A DNA stretch of 51,300 nucleotides from Acidobacteriota bacterium. GTDB lineage: Bacteria; Acidobacteriota; Vicinamibacteria; Marinacidobacterales; Marinacidobacteraceae. Within the stretch, counting starts at the first letter, position 1; each line of letters opens with the position of its first letter. Positions 8,468-15,278 of the stretch are shown piece by piece. The stretch is from positions 1 through 51,300 of the forward strand of contig JAJEFG010000104.1 of the NCBI GenBank assembly GCA_022820545.1, written 5' to 3'. The translations under genes were made by a program, and so were the position numbers. The notes below the pieces were generated by a model. That model worked only from the letters and a program-made list of their open reading frames with translations. It did no database searches and was not told the DNA's origin.

Positions 8468-8911
8468 ATGCGGCCGGCACGGTGGCTCTGGCCAGCCCTC
8501 CTGGGGATCGCGGCAGTTCTGCTGATCCTGCGGCCGTGGGCCGGGGAAGCGCCCGCTCCCCCGGAGGCGGCCGATCCGCTCACCGAAGCCGAAGCGCTCT
8601 ACGAAGAGGCGATCGGGGATCTGGAATCGGCGCTCCGCTCCGCGGACCCCGAGGGATTCGGGGACCTGCATGCGGCGATGGAGCGGGAGCGGCAGGCGCT
8701 GGACGCCGCGATCGCCGACAGCCGGCGGCGCGCCGCCGCCGCCCCCGACGACGAAGAAGCCCAGGAAACCCTGTTTGAAAGTCTGCGCCGAAAGCTGGAC
8801 CTGTTCCACAACACCCTGATGCTCATGCGGGACATGGAACGCGGCGACAGCGAAACGGCCCAGGATCGGATTGACGCCATTTCGGGGCGCGGACGCCCCG
8901 ACACGGGTTGA
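8468..8911 (+). CDS. membrane-anchored helical protein, unknown function
   Basis: 147 residues: one N-terminal membrane helix (about 5-24) and then an acidic, alanine- and glutamate-rich helical region with heptad-like spacing (about 38-125), so probably a periplasmic coiled coil. It has no catalytic motif. It lies 70 bp before a DUF4097 gene on the same strand; in many bacteria small membrane-anchored proteins of this type sit beside DUF4097 genes with an RNA polymerase sigma factor or anti-sigma, but none is visible here. A possible -10 (TAGGCT, 8451-8456) lies 11 nt before the ATG. Confidence 0.65.
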   Translation: MRPARWLWPALLGIAAVLLILRPWAGEAPAPPEAADPLTEAEALYEEAIGDLESALRSADPEGFGDLHAAMERERQALDAAIADSRRRAAAAPDDEEAQETLFESLRRKLDLFHNTLMLMRDMERGDSETAQDRIDAISGRGRPDTG

Positions 8912-8981
8912 GGAAGCACACGATGGGCCGCGGCGACTGCAAGAGCGCGGAATGGGCGGGTCCGCCAAGGAGTGAACTGTG

Positions 8982-9947
8982 ATGATGACTACCCCGAATC
9001 CGACGCGATGTCCGGTCGGGCAGGGACTCTCCCGCTGCGCCGCACCGGCGGCGGCGTTGTTCCTTGCCGGTTCCCAGATGGCGCTCGCGCAGCCCCTGAC
9101 GGAGCGGGTGGAGCACGCGGTGGAGATTCCGCGGAACGCCCGGGTCTCGATCATGAACTTCGCCGGGCACGTGGAAGTGCACGGCACCGACCCCGGCGAG
9201 GACTCGACGCTCCGCGTGATCGGCGTGAAGCGGCTCGAGGCGGAACTCCCGGCCGAGGAGGCGGAACGCATCTTCGAAGCGGTGAATCTCGACCTGCGCC
9301 GGCGCGGACGGCGCATCCACATCGGGCCGAATCGGCCTCGCCCTGACCGGAACCGGGCTTCCGGGGACCGGAGAGAGTCCCCACCCGTCACCGAGGTCCG
9401 GCCGCCCCGGCGCATCCCCCCCGTGTCGGTGGATCTCGAAGTCTGGCTGCCCGACGGGGCTTCCCTGGAGGTGCGGACGTTCACCGCGCCGATCACGGTC
9501 GCCGGAATCGGCGCTCCGGACGGCGACTTCCTCCTCCGCAGCGTGAGCGGCCCCATCGAGATCCGGGACCTGGAGGCGGACGATCTGCGGGCGGAGACGG
9601 TCAGTGGAAACGTGACCCTCGCCGACGTCCGGGCCCATCGCGGGAGCTTCATGACCCTGACGGCGCCGATCCGGGTGACCGGCGCCCTGCAGCCCGACGG
9701 CTGGTACGAGTTCCAGACCCACTCGGGCGCGGTCCTGCTCGGACTCGGGTCCCTCGCCGGCTTCACGGTCGCCGCCACCACCTACTCGGGCGAAATCCGG
9801 AGTGAGCTGGAGTTCGAGGCGGAGCGCGACAGCCGCAGCCTGGAGGGCCGCCACGGCTCGGGCGGGCCGCAGATCAGCGTCAGCACCTTCGGCGGCTCCA
9901 TCCACCTGGCGCCGGAGGCCGCGGCCGTGCGCGACGTGGAGCGTTAG
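8982..9947 (+). CDS. DUF4097-type beta-helix protein, secreted
   Basis: About 321 residues with a signal peptide (AALFLAGSQMALAQ) and a long parallel-beta pattern of short repeats (VSGPIEIRDLEADDLRAETV and SGNVTLADV, then SGAVLLGL, YSGEIRSELEF, FGGSIHL). This 'SG-x-hydrophobic' ladder is typical of the DUF4097/DUF4098 adhesin-like family. A proline/arginine-rich linker (about 110-145) interrupts the N-terminal part. The start is taken as the first of two ATGs (8982), preceded by AAGGAG at 8968-8973; a GTG at 8979 is in frame and possible. It probably acts on the cell envelope; the exact function of the family is unknown. Confidence 0.8.
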   Translation: MMTTPNPTRCPVGQGLSRCAAPAAALFLAGSQMALAQPLTERVEHAVEIPRNARVSIMNFAGHVEVHGTDPGEDSTLRVIGVKRLEAELPAEEAERIFEAVNLDLRRRGRRIHIGPNRPRPDRNRASGDRRESPPVTEVRPPRRIPPVSVDLEVWLPDGASLEVRTFTAPITVAGIGAPDGDFLLRSVSGPIEIRDLEADDLRAETVSGNVTLADVRAHRGSFMTLTAPIRVTGALQPDGWYEFQTHSGAVLLGLGSLAGFTVAATTYSGEIRSELEFEAERDSRSLEGRHGSGGPQISVSTFGGSIHLAPEAAAVRDVER

Positions 9948-11291
9948 CTACTCGAGCAGGAACAGGAGTACGAACAGCCCGGCGAGGGCGTGGGTGACCG
10001 GCGAGACCTCCCTGCCCTTCCCGGAAAGCAGGTGGAGCGCCGACCAGGCGATGAAGCCGGCGCCGATCCCGTTCGTGATGCTGGTGGTGAGCGGCATGCC
10101 CACGACCACGAAGAACGCCGGGATGGCGGCGGCCGGCCGGTCCCAGGGCACCTTCGCGATCTCCGGCATCATGAAGATCCCGATCAGGATCAGGATCGGC
10201 GCCGCGACGGGATAGAGGGTGACGCCGTCGGCGAAGGGCACGCCGCCGATGACCGACAGCAGCGGATGGAAGAACATCGACGCGAGGAGGAGGCCGGCGG
10301 TGGTCAGCGCCGTGAGTCCGGTCCTGCCGCCCGCGGCGACGCCCGCGGCGCTCTCGATGTAGGTGGTGATGGTGGAGGTGCCGAGGAGGCTGCCGGCCAT
10401 GGTGCCGCCGGCGTCGGAGGCGAAGGCCGCTTCCGCCCGGGGGAGCCGGCCGTCCTTCATCAGCCCGGCGCGGCTCGTGACCCCGAGCAGGGTGCCGATG
10501 GTGTCGAACATGTCCACGATCAGCAGCACCACTACCGCGAAGATCCAGGTCGGCGCCGCGAAGAGGCCGCCGAAGTCCACCGCGAGGAAGGTGGGGGCGA
10601 TCGAAGGCGGCGCCGCCACCACCCCGGTGAACTCGGTGAGGCCGAAGGCCAGGCTGAGCGTCCCCGACGCGGCGGCGCCGATGAGCAGGGCTCCCGGGAT
10701 CCGCCGAACCACCAGGATGGCGGTGACCGCCACGCCGACGAGCGCAACCTGCACGGGGCGGGCCCCGATGTCGCCCGGCCCGATGTAGATGCTCGGGGTG
10801 GCCACGAGGAGGCCGGCCCACCGGAGTCCGATCACCGCGATCATCAGCCCGATCCCGGCCACGATCCCGTGCCGGAGCGGCTCCGGAACCATGTCCATGA
10901 GCTTCGAGCGGACCTTGAACAGCGCGCTGGCCAGGAAGAGGGCGCCGGCGATGAAGGTGGCGGCGAGCGCCTGCTGCCAGGTCAGGCCGAAGCCTCCCGC
11001 CGCCGCGGCCCCGCAGAGGGTGAAGGCGAAGAAGAAGTTGAGCCCCATGCCCGGCGCGAGGGCGACCGGCAGGCGCGCGAAGATGCCCGCGGACGCGGTG
11101 GCGAGCGCCGCGCCGACGCAGGTGGCCACCATCACCGCGCCGCTGTCCATCCCGGCCGCCCCCAGCACGACGGGGTTGACCAGGACGATGTAGGCGAGCG
11201 TCAGCCACGTCGTGGCCCCGGCCAGCATCTCGCGCCGGGGCGTGCTCCCCCGCGCCTCGATCTCGAAATAACGGTCCAGCCAGTGGAACAC
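9948..11291 (-). CDS. NCS2-family purine permease (AzgA/PbuG-like)
   Basis: 447 residues, about 13 membrane segments. The AzgA-type signatures are ALAPGMGLNFFFAFTLCG in the first third, VVLLIVDMFDTIGTLLGVTS (the conserved DxFDTxGT loop) and LLGTSTITTYIESAAGVAAG (the TxxTTYxESxxG motif). The family imports hypoxanthine, adenine, guanine or xanthine with protons; the substrate here cannot be fixed from sequence. The GTG start at 11291 is chosen because AAGGAGG lies just upstream and FHWLDRYFEI is the normal family N-terminus; the frame is open to 11393 without such support. It converges with the DUF4097 gene (stop codons adjacent). Confidence 0.9.
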   Translation of the reverse strand: MFHWLDRYFEIEARGSTPRREMLAGATTWLTLAYIVLVNPVVLGAAGMDSGAVMVATCVGAALATASAGIFARLPVALAPGMGLNFFFAFTLCGAAAAGGFGLTWQQALAATFIAGALFLASALFKVRSKLMDMVPEPLRHGIVAGIGLMIAVIGLRWAGLLVATPSIYIGPGDIGARPVQVALVGVAVTAILVVRRIPGALLIGAAASGTLSLAFGLTEFTGVVAAPPSIAPTFLAVDFGGLFAAPTWIFAVVVLLIVDMFDTIGTLLGVTSRAGLMKDGRLPRAEAAFASDAGGTMAGSLLGTSTITTYIESAAGVAAGGRTGLTALTTAGLLLASMFFHPLLSVIGGVPFADGVTLYPVAAPILILIGIFMMPEIAKVPWDRPAAAIPAFFVVVGMPLTTSITNGIGAGFIAWSALHLLSGKGREVSPVTHALAGLFVLLFLLE

Positions 11292-11332
11292 CGCGCCCCC
11301 TCCTTCCACCCCGGCCCCGACCGGGCGCGCGA

Positions 11333-11341
11333 TGGTACAAT
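11333..11341 (+). promoter_or_regulatory. extended -10 promoter for rpsT
   Basis: TGGTACAAT fits an extended -10 (TGnTANNNT). There is no recognisable -35. Transcription from here would give a leader of about 100 nt to the rpsT ATG, and that leader contains the dual-hairpin repeat at 11370-11417. Confidence 0.5.
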
Positions 11342-11369
11342 GCCGTTTCCCACCGCGAGTTACGCAATC

Positions 11370-11417
11370 GGAGCGCCGGCCTCTGGCCGGCATCGCGGCC
11401 GCAGGCCGCGAAACCGC
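11370..11417 (+). repeat. dual-hairpin repeat, copy 2, in rpsT leader
   Basis: Two adjacent hairpins: GCCGGCC-TCT-GGCCGGC (11375-11391) and CGCGGCC-GCA-GGCCGCG (11394-11410), flanked by GGAGC and AAACCGC. The same layout with paired base changes occurs at 26953-27000 and 50789-50838. Confidence 0.85.
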
Positions 11418-11435
11418 CTACCTGACCACCACCCA

Positions 11436-11448
11436 GGTTCGGAGAACC
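11436..11448 (+). promoter_or_regulatory. small hairpin over the rpsT ribosome binding site
   Basis: GGTTC-GGA-GAACC is a perfect 5-bp stem whose loop and 3' arm contain the Shine-Dalgarno-like GGAG, ending one base before the ATG at 11450. It could modulate initiation; the stem is short. Confidence 0.35.
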
Positions 11449-11449
11449 C

Positions 11450-11710
11450 ATGGCCCACAGCAAGTCCGCGAAGAAGCGCGTCCGCCAGAACGAGGAGCAG
11501 CGCCTTCGCAACCGGCATCACCGAAGCCGTCTGCGCACGGCAATCAAGCAGCTCCGCGCCGCCGTCGCAGCCGGCGACAAGGACACGAGCCAGGAGCAGC
11601 TTCCCCGCACCATCGCCCTGCTCGACCGCATGGCGGGCCGCCGGGTCATCCACCGCAACGCCGCCGCCCGCACCAAGTCCCGCCTCTCCCGCCTGGTAGC
11701 CAAGAACTAG
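11450..11710 (+). CDS. rpsT: 30S ribosomal protein S20
   Basis: 86 residues, normal for S20. The N-terminus MAHSKSAKKRVRQNEEQRLR and the following RNRHHRSRLRTAIKQ are characteristic, and the C-terminal half has the usual Ile-His-Arg-Asn-Ala-Ala-x-Arg-x-Lys-Ser-Arg-Leu motif. It binds 16S rRNA in the small subunit body. The gene stands alone, divergent from the purine permease, with its own extended -10 promoter and a structured leader. Two dual-hairpin repeats follow its stop directly. Confidence 0.97.
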   Translation: MAHSKSAKKRVRQNEEQRLRNRHHRSRLRTAIKQLRAAVAAGDKDTSQEQLPRTIALLDRMAGRRVIHRNAAARTKSRLSRLVAKN

Positions 11711-11720
11711 CACCGCCGGC

Positions 11721-11762
11721 TTGGAACGCCGGCTTCAGCCGGCACGCGGCCTGCAGGGCCGC
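11721..11762 (+). repeat. dual-hairpin repeat, copy 3
   Basis: Hairpins GCCGGCT-TC-AGCCGGC (11728-11743) and GCGGCC-TGCAG-GGCCGC (11746-11762), 11 bp after the rpsT stop. It may serve as the transcription terminator of rpsT, although no T-tract follows. The same first hairpin recurs at 50872-50892. Confidence 0.8.
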
Positions 11763-11801
11763 AAGCGCGTAGAGCCGACGAGCCACGAGCGCGCCTACGG
11801 C

Positions 11802-11850
11802 TTGGAACGCCGGTCTCCAGACCGGCACCGCGGTGCTCTGCACCGCGCAC
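11802..11850 (+). repeat. dual-hairpin repeat, copy 4, tandem to copy 3
   Basis: Hairpins GCCGGTCT-CC-AGACCGGC (11809-11826) and CGCGGTGC-TCT-GCACCGCG (11829-11847). It lies about 40 bp after copy 3 in the same direction, so two variants of the family sit head to tail between rpsT and the next gene. Confidence 0.85.
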
Positions 11851-11900
11851 GTCGTAGCCCCACCCAGCCTCACGGCGCCATCACCCGTCCCCCACCCGCA

Positions 11901-11906
11901 TACGAT
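11901..11906 (+). promoter_or_regulatory. -10 box, probable leaderless transcript
   Basis: TACGAT ends 7 nt before the ATG at 11914. No Shine-Dalgarno lies between them. The surrounding block (GTCCCCC, then CATACGATTCCC) recurs at 15260-15275 before a second beta-propeller lipoprotein. Confidence 0.55.
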
Positions 11907-11913
11907 TCCCACG

Positions 11914-12933
11914 ATGCGCGCAATCCCCCATCTCGGCGGCGCCGGTCTGCTGCTCGCCGGATTCGCCCTGGCGAGCTGCGCCGCGGGCGACCGGGAGGAA
12001 ACGCCGACCGCGGAGACCCGGGCGGCGGACCCCTTCCCGGCCGAACCCCGCGACGGACCGATCCCCGAGATCGGACCGGCGCCCGCCGACTACGTGCCGA
12101 CGGCCACCGGCGTACCCGCCACCGACATCTGGCTGGGGACCCTCGTCCGTGACGGCGGCGCGCTTTCCGTTTCCGGCCTTGAGCAGGCGACCGACCGCGA
12201 CGGGTACGACAACCAGCCCAGCTTCCTCCTCGACGGTTCGGCCATCCTCTTCACGACCGCGCTCGAGCGGCGCCAGACCGAAATCATGCGCCTGGCGGTG
12301 ACCTCCGGCGGCGCCGGAGCCGGGGTGCAATTGACCCACACGGAGGCGAGCGAGTTCTCGGCGCTCCAGATCCCCGGACAGGAGGCCTTCTCCTCCATCC
12401 ACGAACTCCGCGGCAAACAGTACCTCTGGCGCTACGACCTCTCCGGCGAACCGGTGGGGCCGATCTTCGCCACCGCCGAGCCGGTGGGGTATTTCGCGTG
12501 GGCCAACGGGCAGGTCGTCGCGATGTTCATCCTCGGCGACCCGGCCACCCTCCAGGTCGGGGACGCGCTGAGCGGGGAGATCCGGACCGTCGCCGAGAAC
12601 CCGGGCCGGTCCATCCACCGGATTCCGGGGACGGAGGAGATCTCCTTCGTACGCAAGGTCTCGGACGAGGAGTGGTGGCTCGAACGCCTCGACCCCGCCG
12701 CGGGAACCACGGTGCGAATCACCCGGACGCTGCCGGGACGCGAGGACTACGCGTGGACGCCTGGGGGCGAGATCCTGATGGGCGACGGCTCGCGCCTGTT
12801 CTCGTGGTCGGAGGGCTCGGACTGGACGGAGATCGCCGACTTCTCGGACCTCGGCGTCGAGGGCATCACCCGTCTGGCCGTCAGCCCGGACGGCGCCCAC
12901 GTCGCGATCGTCGCCAACCGGCCGGGCGGCTGA
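11914..12933 (+). CDS. beta-propeller (TolB/WD40-like) lipoprotein
   Basis: 339 residues. The N-terminus has a signal peptide ending in the lipobox LASC, so it is a lipoprotein; a Pro/Glu-rich linker follows. The rest shows repeated strands with 'DGSAILF', 'TPGGEILMGDGSRLF' and 'SPDGAHVAIV', the pattern of TolB/PD40-type propeller blades. There is no catalytic site. The start at 11914 is chosen over an upstream in-frame ATG because it gives the signal peptide and lies just downstream of a -10 box. Its first 16 residues and promoter resemble those of the lipoprotein at 15279. It probably binds a ligand or protein in the periplasm; the partner is unknown. Confidence 0.7.
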   Translation: MRAIPHLGGAGLLLAGFALASCAAGDREETPTAETRAADPFPAEPRDGPIPEIGPAPADYVPTATGVPATDIWLGTLVRDGGALSVSGLEQATDRDGYDNQPSFLLDGSAILFTTALERRQTEIMRLAVTSGGAGAGVQLTHTEASEFSALQIPGQEAFSSIHELRGKQYLWRYDLSGEPVGPIFATAEPVGYFAWANGQVVAMFILGDPATLQVGDALSGEIRTVAENPGRSIHRIPGTEEISFVRKVSDEEWWLERLDPAAGTTVRITRTLPGREDYAWTPGGEILMGDGSRLFSWSEGSDWTEIADFSDLGVEGITRLAVSPDGAHVAIVANRPGG

Positions 12934-12942
12934 GAGGTCCCG

Positions 12943-12982
12943 GGCCGCTGGCCTGCGGCCGGCACGCGGCCCGCGGGGCCGC
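12943..12982 (+). repeat. dual-hairpin repeat, copy 5 (diverged)
   Basis: Hairpins GGCCGC-TGGCCT-GCGGCC (12943-12960) and GCGGCC-CGCGG-GGCCGC (12966-12982) joined by GGCAC, 9 bp after the lipoprotein stop. The second stem equals that of copy 3. Confidence 0.65.
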
Positions 12983-13045
12983 TGCGATGGAGCGACAGCC
13001 GCTCACGTACCAATCCGGCTGGATCACCGCCACGTAAACTGTGCC

Positions 13046-13060
13046 GTAACGCGTTACAGT
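13046..13060. promoter_or_regulatory. higBA operator and -10 box
   Basis: GTAACGCGTTAC (13046-13057) is a perfect 12-bp palindrome, and the -10-like TACAGT (13055-13060) overlaps its right end, 7 nt before the toxin ATG. This fits autorepression by the HigA helix-turn-helix antitoxin and a leaderless toxin transcript. Confidence 0.6.
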
Positions 13061-13067
13061 CCACGCG

Positions 13068-13340
13068 ATGCGATTCGCCCACAAGGGACTGCGGGCGCTC
13101 TACGAGCGCGACCGAACGCGTGGACTACCGCAGGATCTCGTGCCGCGCATCCGTCGGATACTGGCCGACCTCGAGGTCGCGCAGCGGCCGGGCGAGCTCG
13201 ACCTTCCGGGGTACCGGTTGCACCCTCTCAAGGGAGATCGGACCGGACAGTGGAGTGTCCGGGTGAGCGGCAACTTGCGAATCGTCTTCCGTTTTGTTGC
13301 AGGCGATGCAGTGGATATTGATCTGGTGGACTACCACTAA
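13068..13340 (+). CDS. higB: HigB-type RelE-superfamily toxin
   Basis: 90 residues, the usual size for HigB mRNA interferases that cleave ribosome-bound mRNA. The motif LHPLKGDRTGQWSVRVSGNL followed by RIVFRF and a C-terminal VDIDLVDYH is diagnostic of the HigB family (PF05015). The basic and aromatic residues at the end of the fold (Arg in RIVFRF, His-90) are those used in catalysis in related toxins. It is the first gene of a two-gene module, 12 bp before the antitoxin, the toxin-first order typical of higBA. The palindrome overlapping the promoter suggests autoregulation. Confidence 0.92.
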   Translation: MRFAHKGLRALYERDRTRGLPQDLVPRIRRILADLEVAQRPGELDLPGYRLHPLKGDRTGQWSVRVSGNLRIVFRFVAGDAVDIDLVDYH

Positions 13341-13352
13341 GGGAGAACGACA

Positions 13353-13619
13353 ATGAGTCCGATGGTGAATCCTCCCCATCCCGGAGAAACCGTTCGCTTC
13401 GAGTGCATCGCAGCGAGCGGCCTGACCGTCACCGACGCCGCGCGGCTGCTTGGCTGCTCGCGGCCCACCCTGTCCCGCCTCCTGAACGGACGCGCGGCCA
13501 TCTCGGCCACGATGGCGCTGGCTCTGGAGCGCCAGGGGTGGAGCACGGCGGACTTCTGGATGCGACGCCAGGCGGCGTGGGATCTCGCACAGGCGCGGCG
13601 CCGGGCGAATGCCGCCTAA
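13353..13619 (+). CDS. higA: HigA-type helix-turn-helix antitoxin
   Basis: 88 residues. The start HPGETVRFECIAASGLTVTD followed by AARLLGCSRPTLSRLLNGRA is the classic HigA/XRE helix-turn-helix, and the C-terminus (MALALERQGWSTADFWMRRQ) matches the family. It should neutralise HigB and repress the operon through the palindrome at 13046-13057. ATG is at 13353, with GGGAGAA upstream (13341-13347); an ATG two codons later is also possible. It converges with the amidohydrolase gene, 27 bp away. Confidence 0.92.
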   Translation: MSPMVNPPHPGETVRFECIAASGLTVTDAARLLGCSRPTLSRLLNGRAAISATMALALERQGWSTADFWMRRQAAWDLAQARRRANAA

Positions 13620-13646
13620 AGAGCGCGCGGCAGCCGCCGGCCCCGA

Positions 13647-15221
13647 TCAGCCCGGACGCGGCAGCCGCGGCACGTTGAGCGGACTCGCCTCCAGCACCTG
13701 ACCCCAGATCCGGCGGCCGACCGCGTCGGCTTCCCGGAGGAGGTTCTCCTCGTCCATGGTGAGGACCGTGCGGTCCCGCATTACGAACTGGCCGTCCACC
13801 ATGACCGACTCGATGTCGCCCGGGTGTCCGCTGTGCACGAGCGCCGAGATGAACCGCCCCGCCGGCACCAGGTGGGCCCGGAGCGTGTTCACCACCAGGA
13901 GGTCGGCCTTTTTCCCGACTTCCAGCGTGCCGAGGTCGTCGGCCTGGTTGACGGCCTGCGCACCCCCCTGGGTCGCATCCGCGAGCACGTCTTCCGGCTG
14001 GGGCGCGAGGCCCGGGACCTCGTCGCCGTCGCGGTTCCGCCGGATCCGCTCGGTCAGCATGGCGATCCGCATCACCTCGAAGACATCGTTCGTGTTGTTG
14101 TCGGTGCCGAGGGCGATGGGACAGCCGGCCGCCCGCAGCTCCGGGATGGGCGGGCTGATGCCGCGGTTCGAGGCCATCCCCGCCTGGTGCGCGATGATCG
14201 TCCCGGACCTGCCGAGCAGCATGACCTCCTCGTGATTCACGTAGCGGGCGTGCGCCGCGAAGAGCCGGGGCCCGAGGAAGCCGTGCCGGTCCAGGTACGT
14301 CGTCGGACGAAGCCCGTGGTGCAGGACCATGAACTCGTACTCGGCGCGGCTCTGGTTCAGGTGGATCGTGTACCCGAGATCATGGGTCTCGGCGAAATCG
14401 CGCACCGCCTGTAGCAGTTGGGGCGACGAGGTCTCGGCGAGCCCTGCCGCCGGGAACACCGAGATACGGCCGTTCCGCTCCCCATGCCATTCGTCGAAGA
14501 GATCGCTGATGCGCTGCATCCCCTCGTCGAGGAGCCGCTCCGAGAAGCGGGGGGTCTCGCTGACCGCCTCGGCGATCGCCCGCGTGGACACCGGGCCGGG
14601 CACGTTCTCGGCGTCGCGGATCCCTTCGGCGAAGACGCAGCGGAGTCCCGAATCGGCAAGCACCGCCGCCTGACGGTGGACGTTTCCGGTGTACTCGACG
14701 ATGGTCGTGGTCCCGGTGCGGATGGCCTCGAGCGCCGCGACCTGCACCATGAGGTTGCCTTCCTCGCCCTCGAGGAGGCCGGCGGGCGAGAGCGCGAGGT
14801 TCGCGGTGTTCGGGAAGCCGAAGTCCTCGTTGAAGCCGCGCGCGATCACCGCCCGCATGTGGGCGTGGGTGTTGACGAGGCCCGGGACCAGGGCCCGGTG
14901 GCGGCCGTCGTAACGTTCCGTGTTCGGATAGTCGGCGAGGACCGCATCCGTGGGCCCGATCGCCGCGATCCGGCCATCCTGGACCGCGAGCGCCACGTCG
15001 TCCTGGACGGCGTCCGGGTTCGCGACGGTGGTGTTCGTGAAGACGACCGTTCCCGCCTGCGCTGCAGGCGCGCCTGTCGGTGCCCGCGCGTCGGCCCGCA
15101 GGCCGCCGGACGCCAGCGCCGCCGCGCCGGCTCCGGCGAGCACTTGCCGGCGGGTGAGCCCGCCCGCGGGGTGGGAGGAGCGCGGCGCCTGCGCCGAACT
15201 CTGGCCTTTGGTGGTCGCCAT
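13647..15221 (-). CDS. Tat-exported amidohydrolase (chlorohydrolase/TRZ-ATZ type)
   Basis: 524 residues. An N-terminal twin-arginine signal (TRRQVLAGAGAAALASGG, Arg24-Arg25) predicts Tat export of a folded metalloenzyme. The TIM-barrel amidohydrolase sites are visible: HAH at 119-121 after PGLVNT, His287 in IHLNQ, His324 in AAHARY and Asp374 in LGTDNN, with the C-terminal beta-sandwich closing (GTLEVGKKADLLVV). The family hydrolyses C-N or C-Cl bonds of rings such as aminopurines or triazines; the substrate here is unknown. The ATG at 15221 is preceded by GGGAGGT on the minus strand. It is divergent from the lipoprotein at 15279, with 57 bp between them. Confidence 0.88.
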   Translation of the reverse strand: MATTKGQSSAQAPRSSHPAGGLTRRQVLAGAGAAALASGGLRADARAPTGAPAAQAGTVVFTNTTVANPDAVQDDVALAVQDGRIAAIGPTDAVLADYPNTERYDGRHRALVPGLVNTHAHMRAVIARGFNEDFGFPNTANLALSPAGLLEGEEGNLMVQVAALEAIRTGTTTIVEYTGNVHRQAAVLADSGLRCVFAEGIRDAENVPGPVSTRAIAEAVSETPRFSERLLDEGMQRISDLFDEWHGERNGRISVFPAAGLAETSSPQLLQAVRDFAETHDLGYTIHLNQSRAEYEFMVLHHGLRPTTYLDRHGFLGPRLFAAHARYVNHEEVMLLGRSGTIIAHQAGMASNRGISPPIPELRAAGCPIALGTDNNTNDVFEVMRIAMLTERIRRNRDGDEVPGLAPQPEDVLADATQGGAQAVNQADDLGTLEVGKKADLLVVNTLRAHLVPAGRFISALVHSGHPGDIESVMVDGQFVMRDRTVLTMDEENLLREADAVGRRIWGQVLEASPLNVPRLPRPG

Positions 15222-15266
15222 GGTGAGGACCTCCCTCGGAGAAAGGGTATCTCCGCCCGTCCCCCA

Positions 15267-15272
15267 TACGAT
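15267..15272 (+). promoter_or_regulatory. -10 box, probable leaderless transcript
   Basis: TACGAT ends 6 nt before the ATG at 15279. The block from 15258 is nearly the same as that before the lipoprotein at 11914. No Shine-Dalgarno is present. Confidence 0.55.
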
Positions 15273-15278
15273 TCCCCC

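Noticed and set aside
11711..11912. Short open frames within the repeat copies
   Set aside because: They consist of the repeat itself translated in all frames (for example Gly-Leu-Glu-Arg-Arg or Leu-Lys-Pro-Ala-Phe-Gln); no start signal or conservation.
14418..15278. Upstream extension of the propeller lipoprotein
   Set aside because: It is antisense to the Tat-exported amidohydrolase; the ATG at 15279 gives a signal peptide and follows a -10 box.
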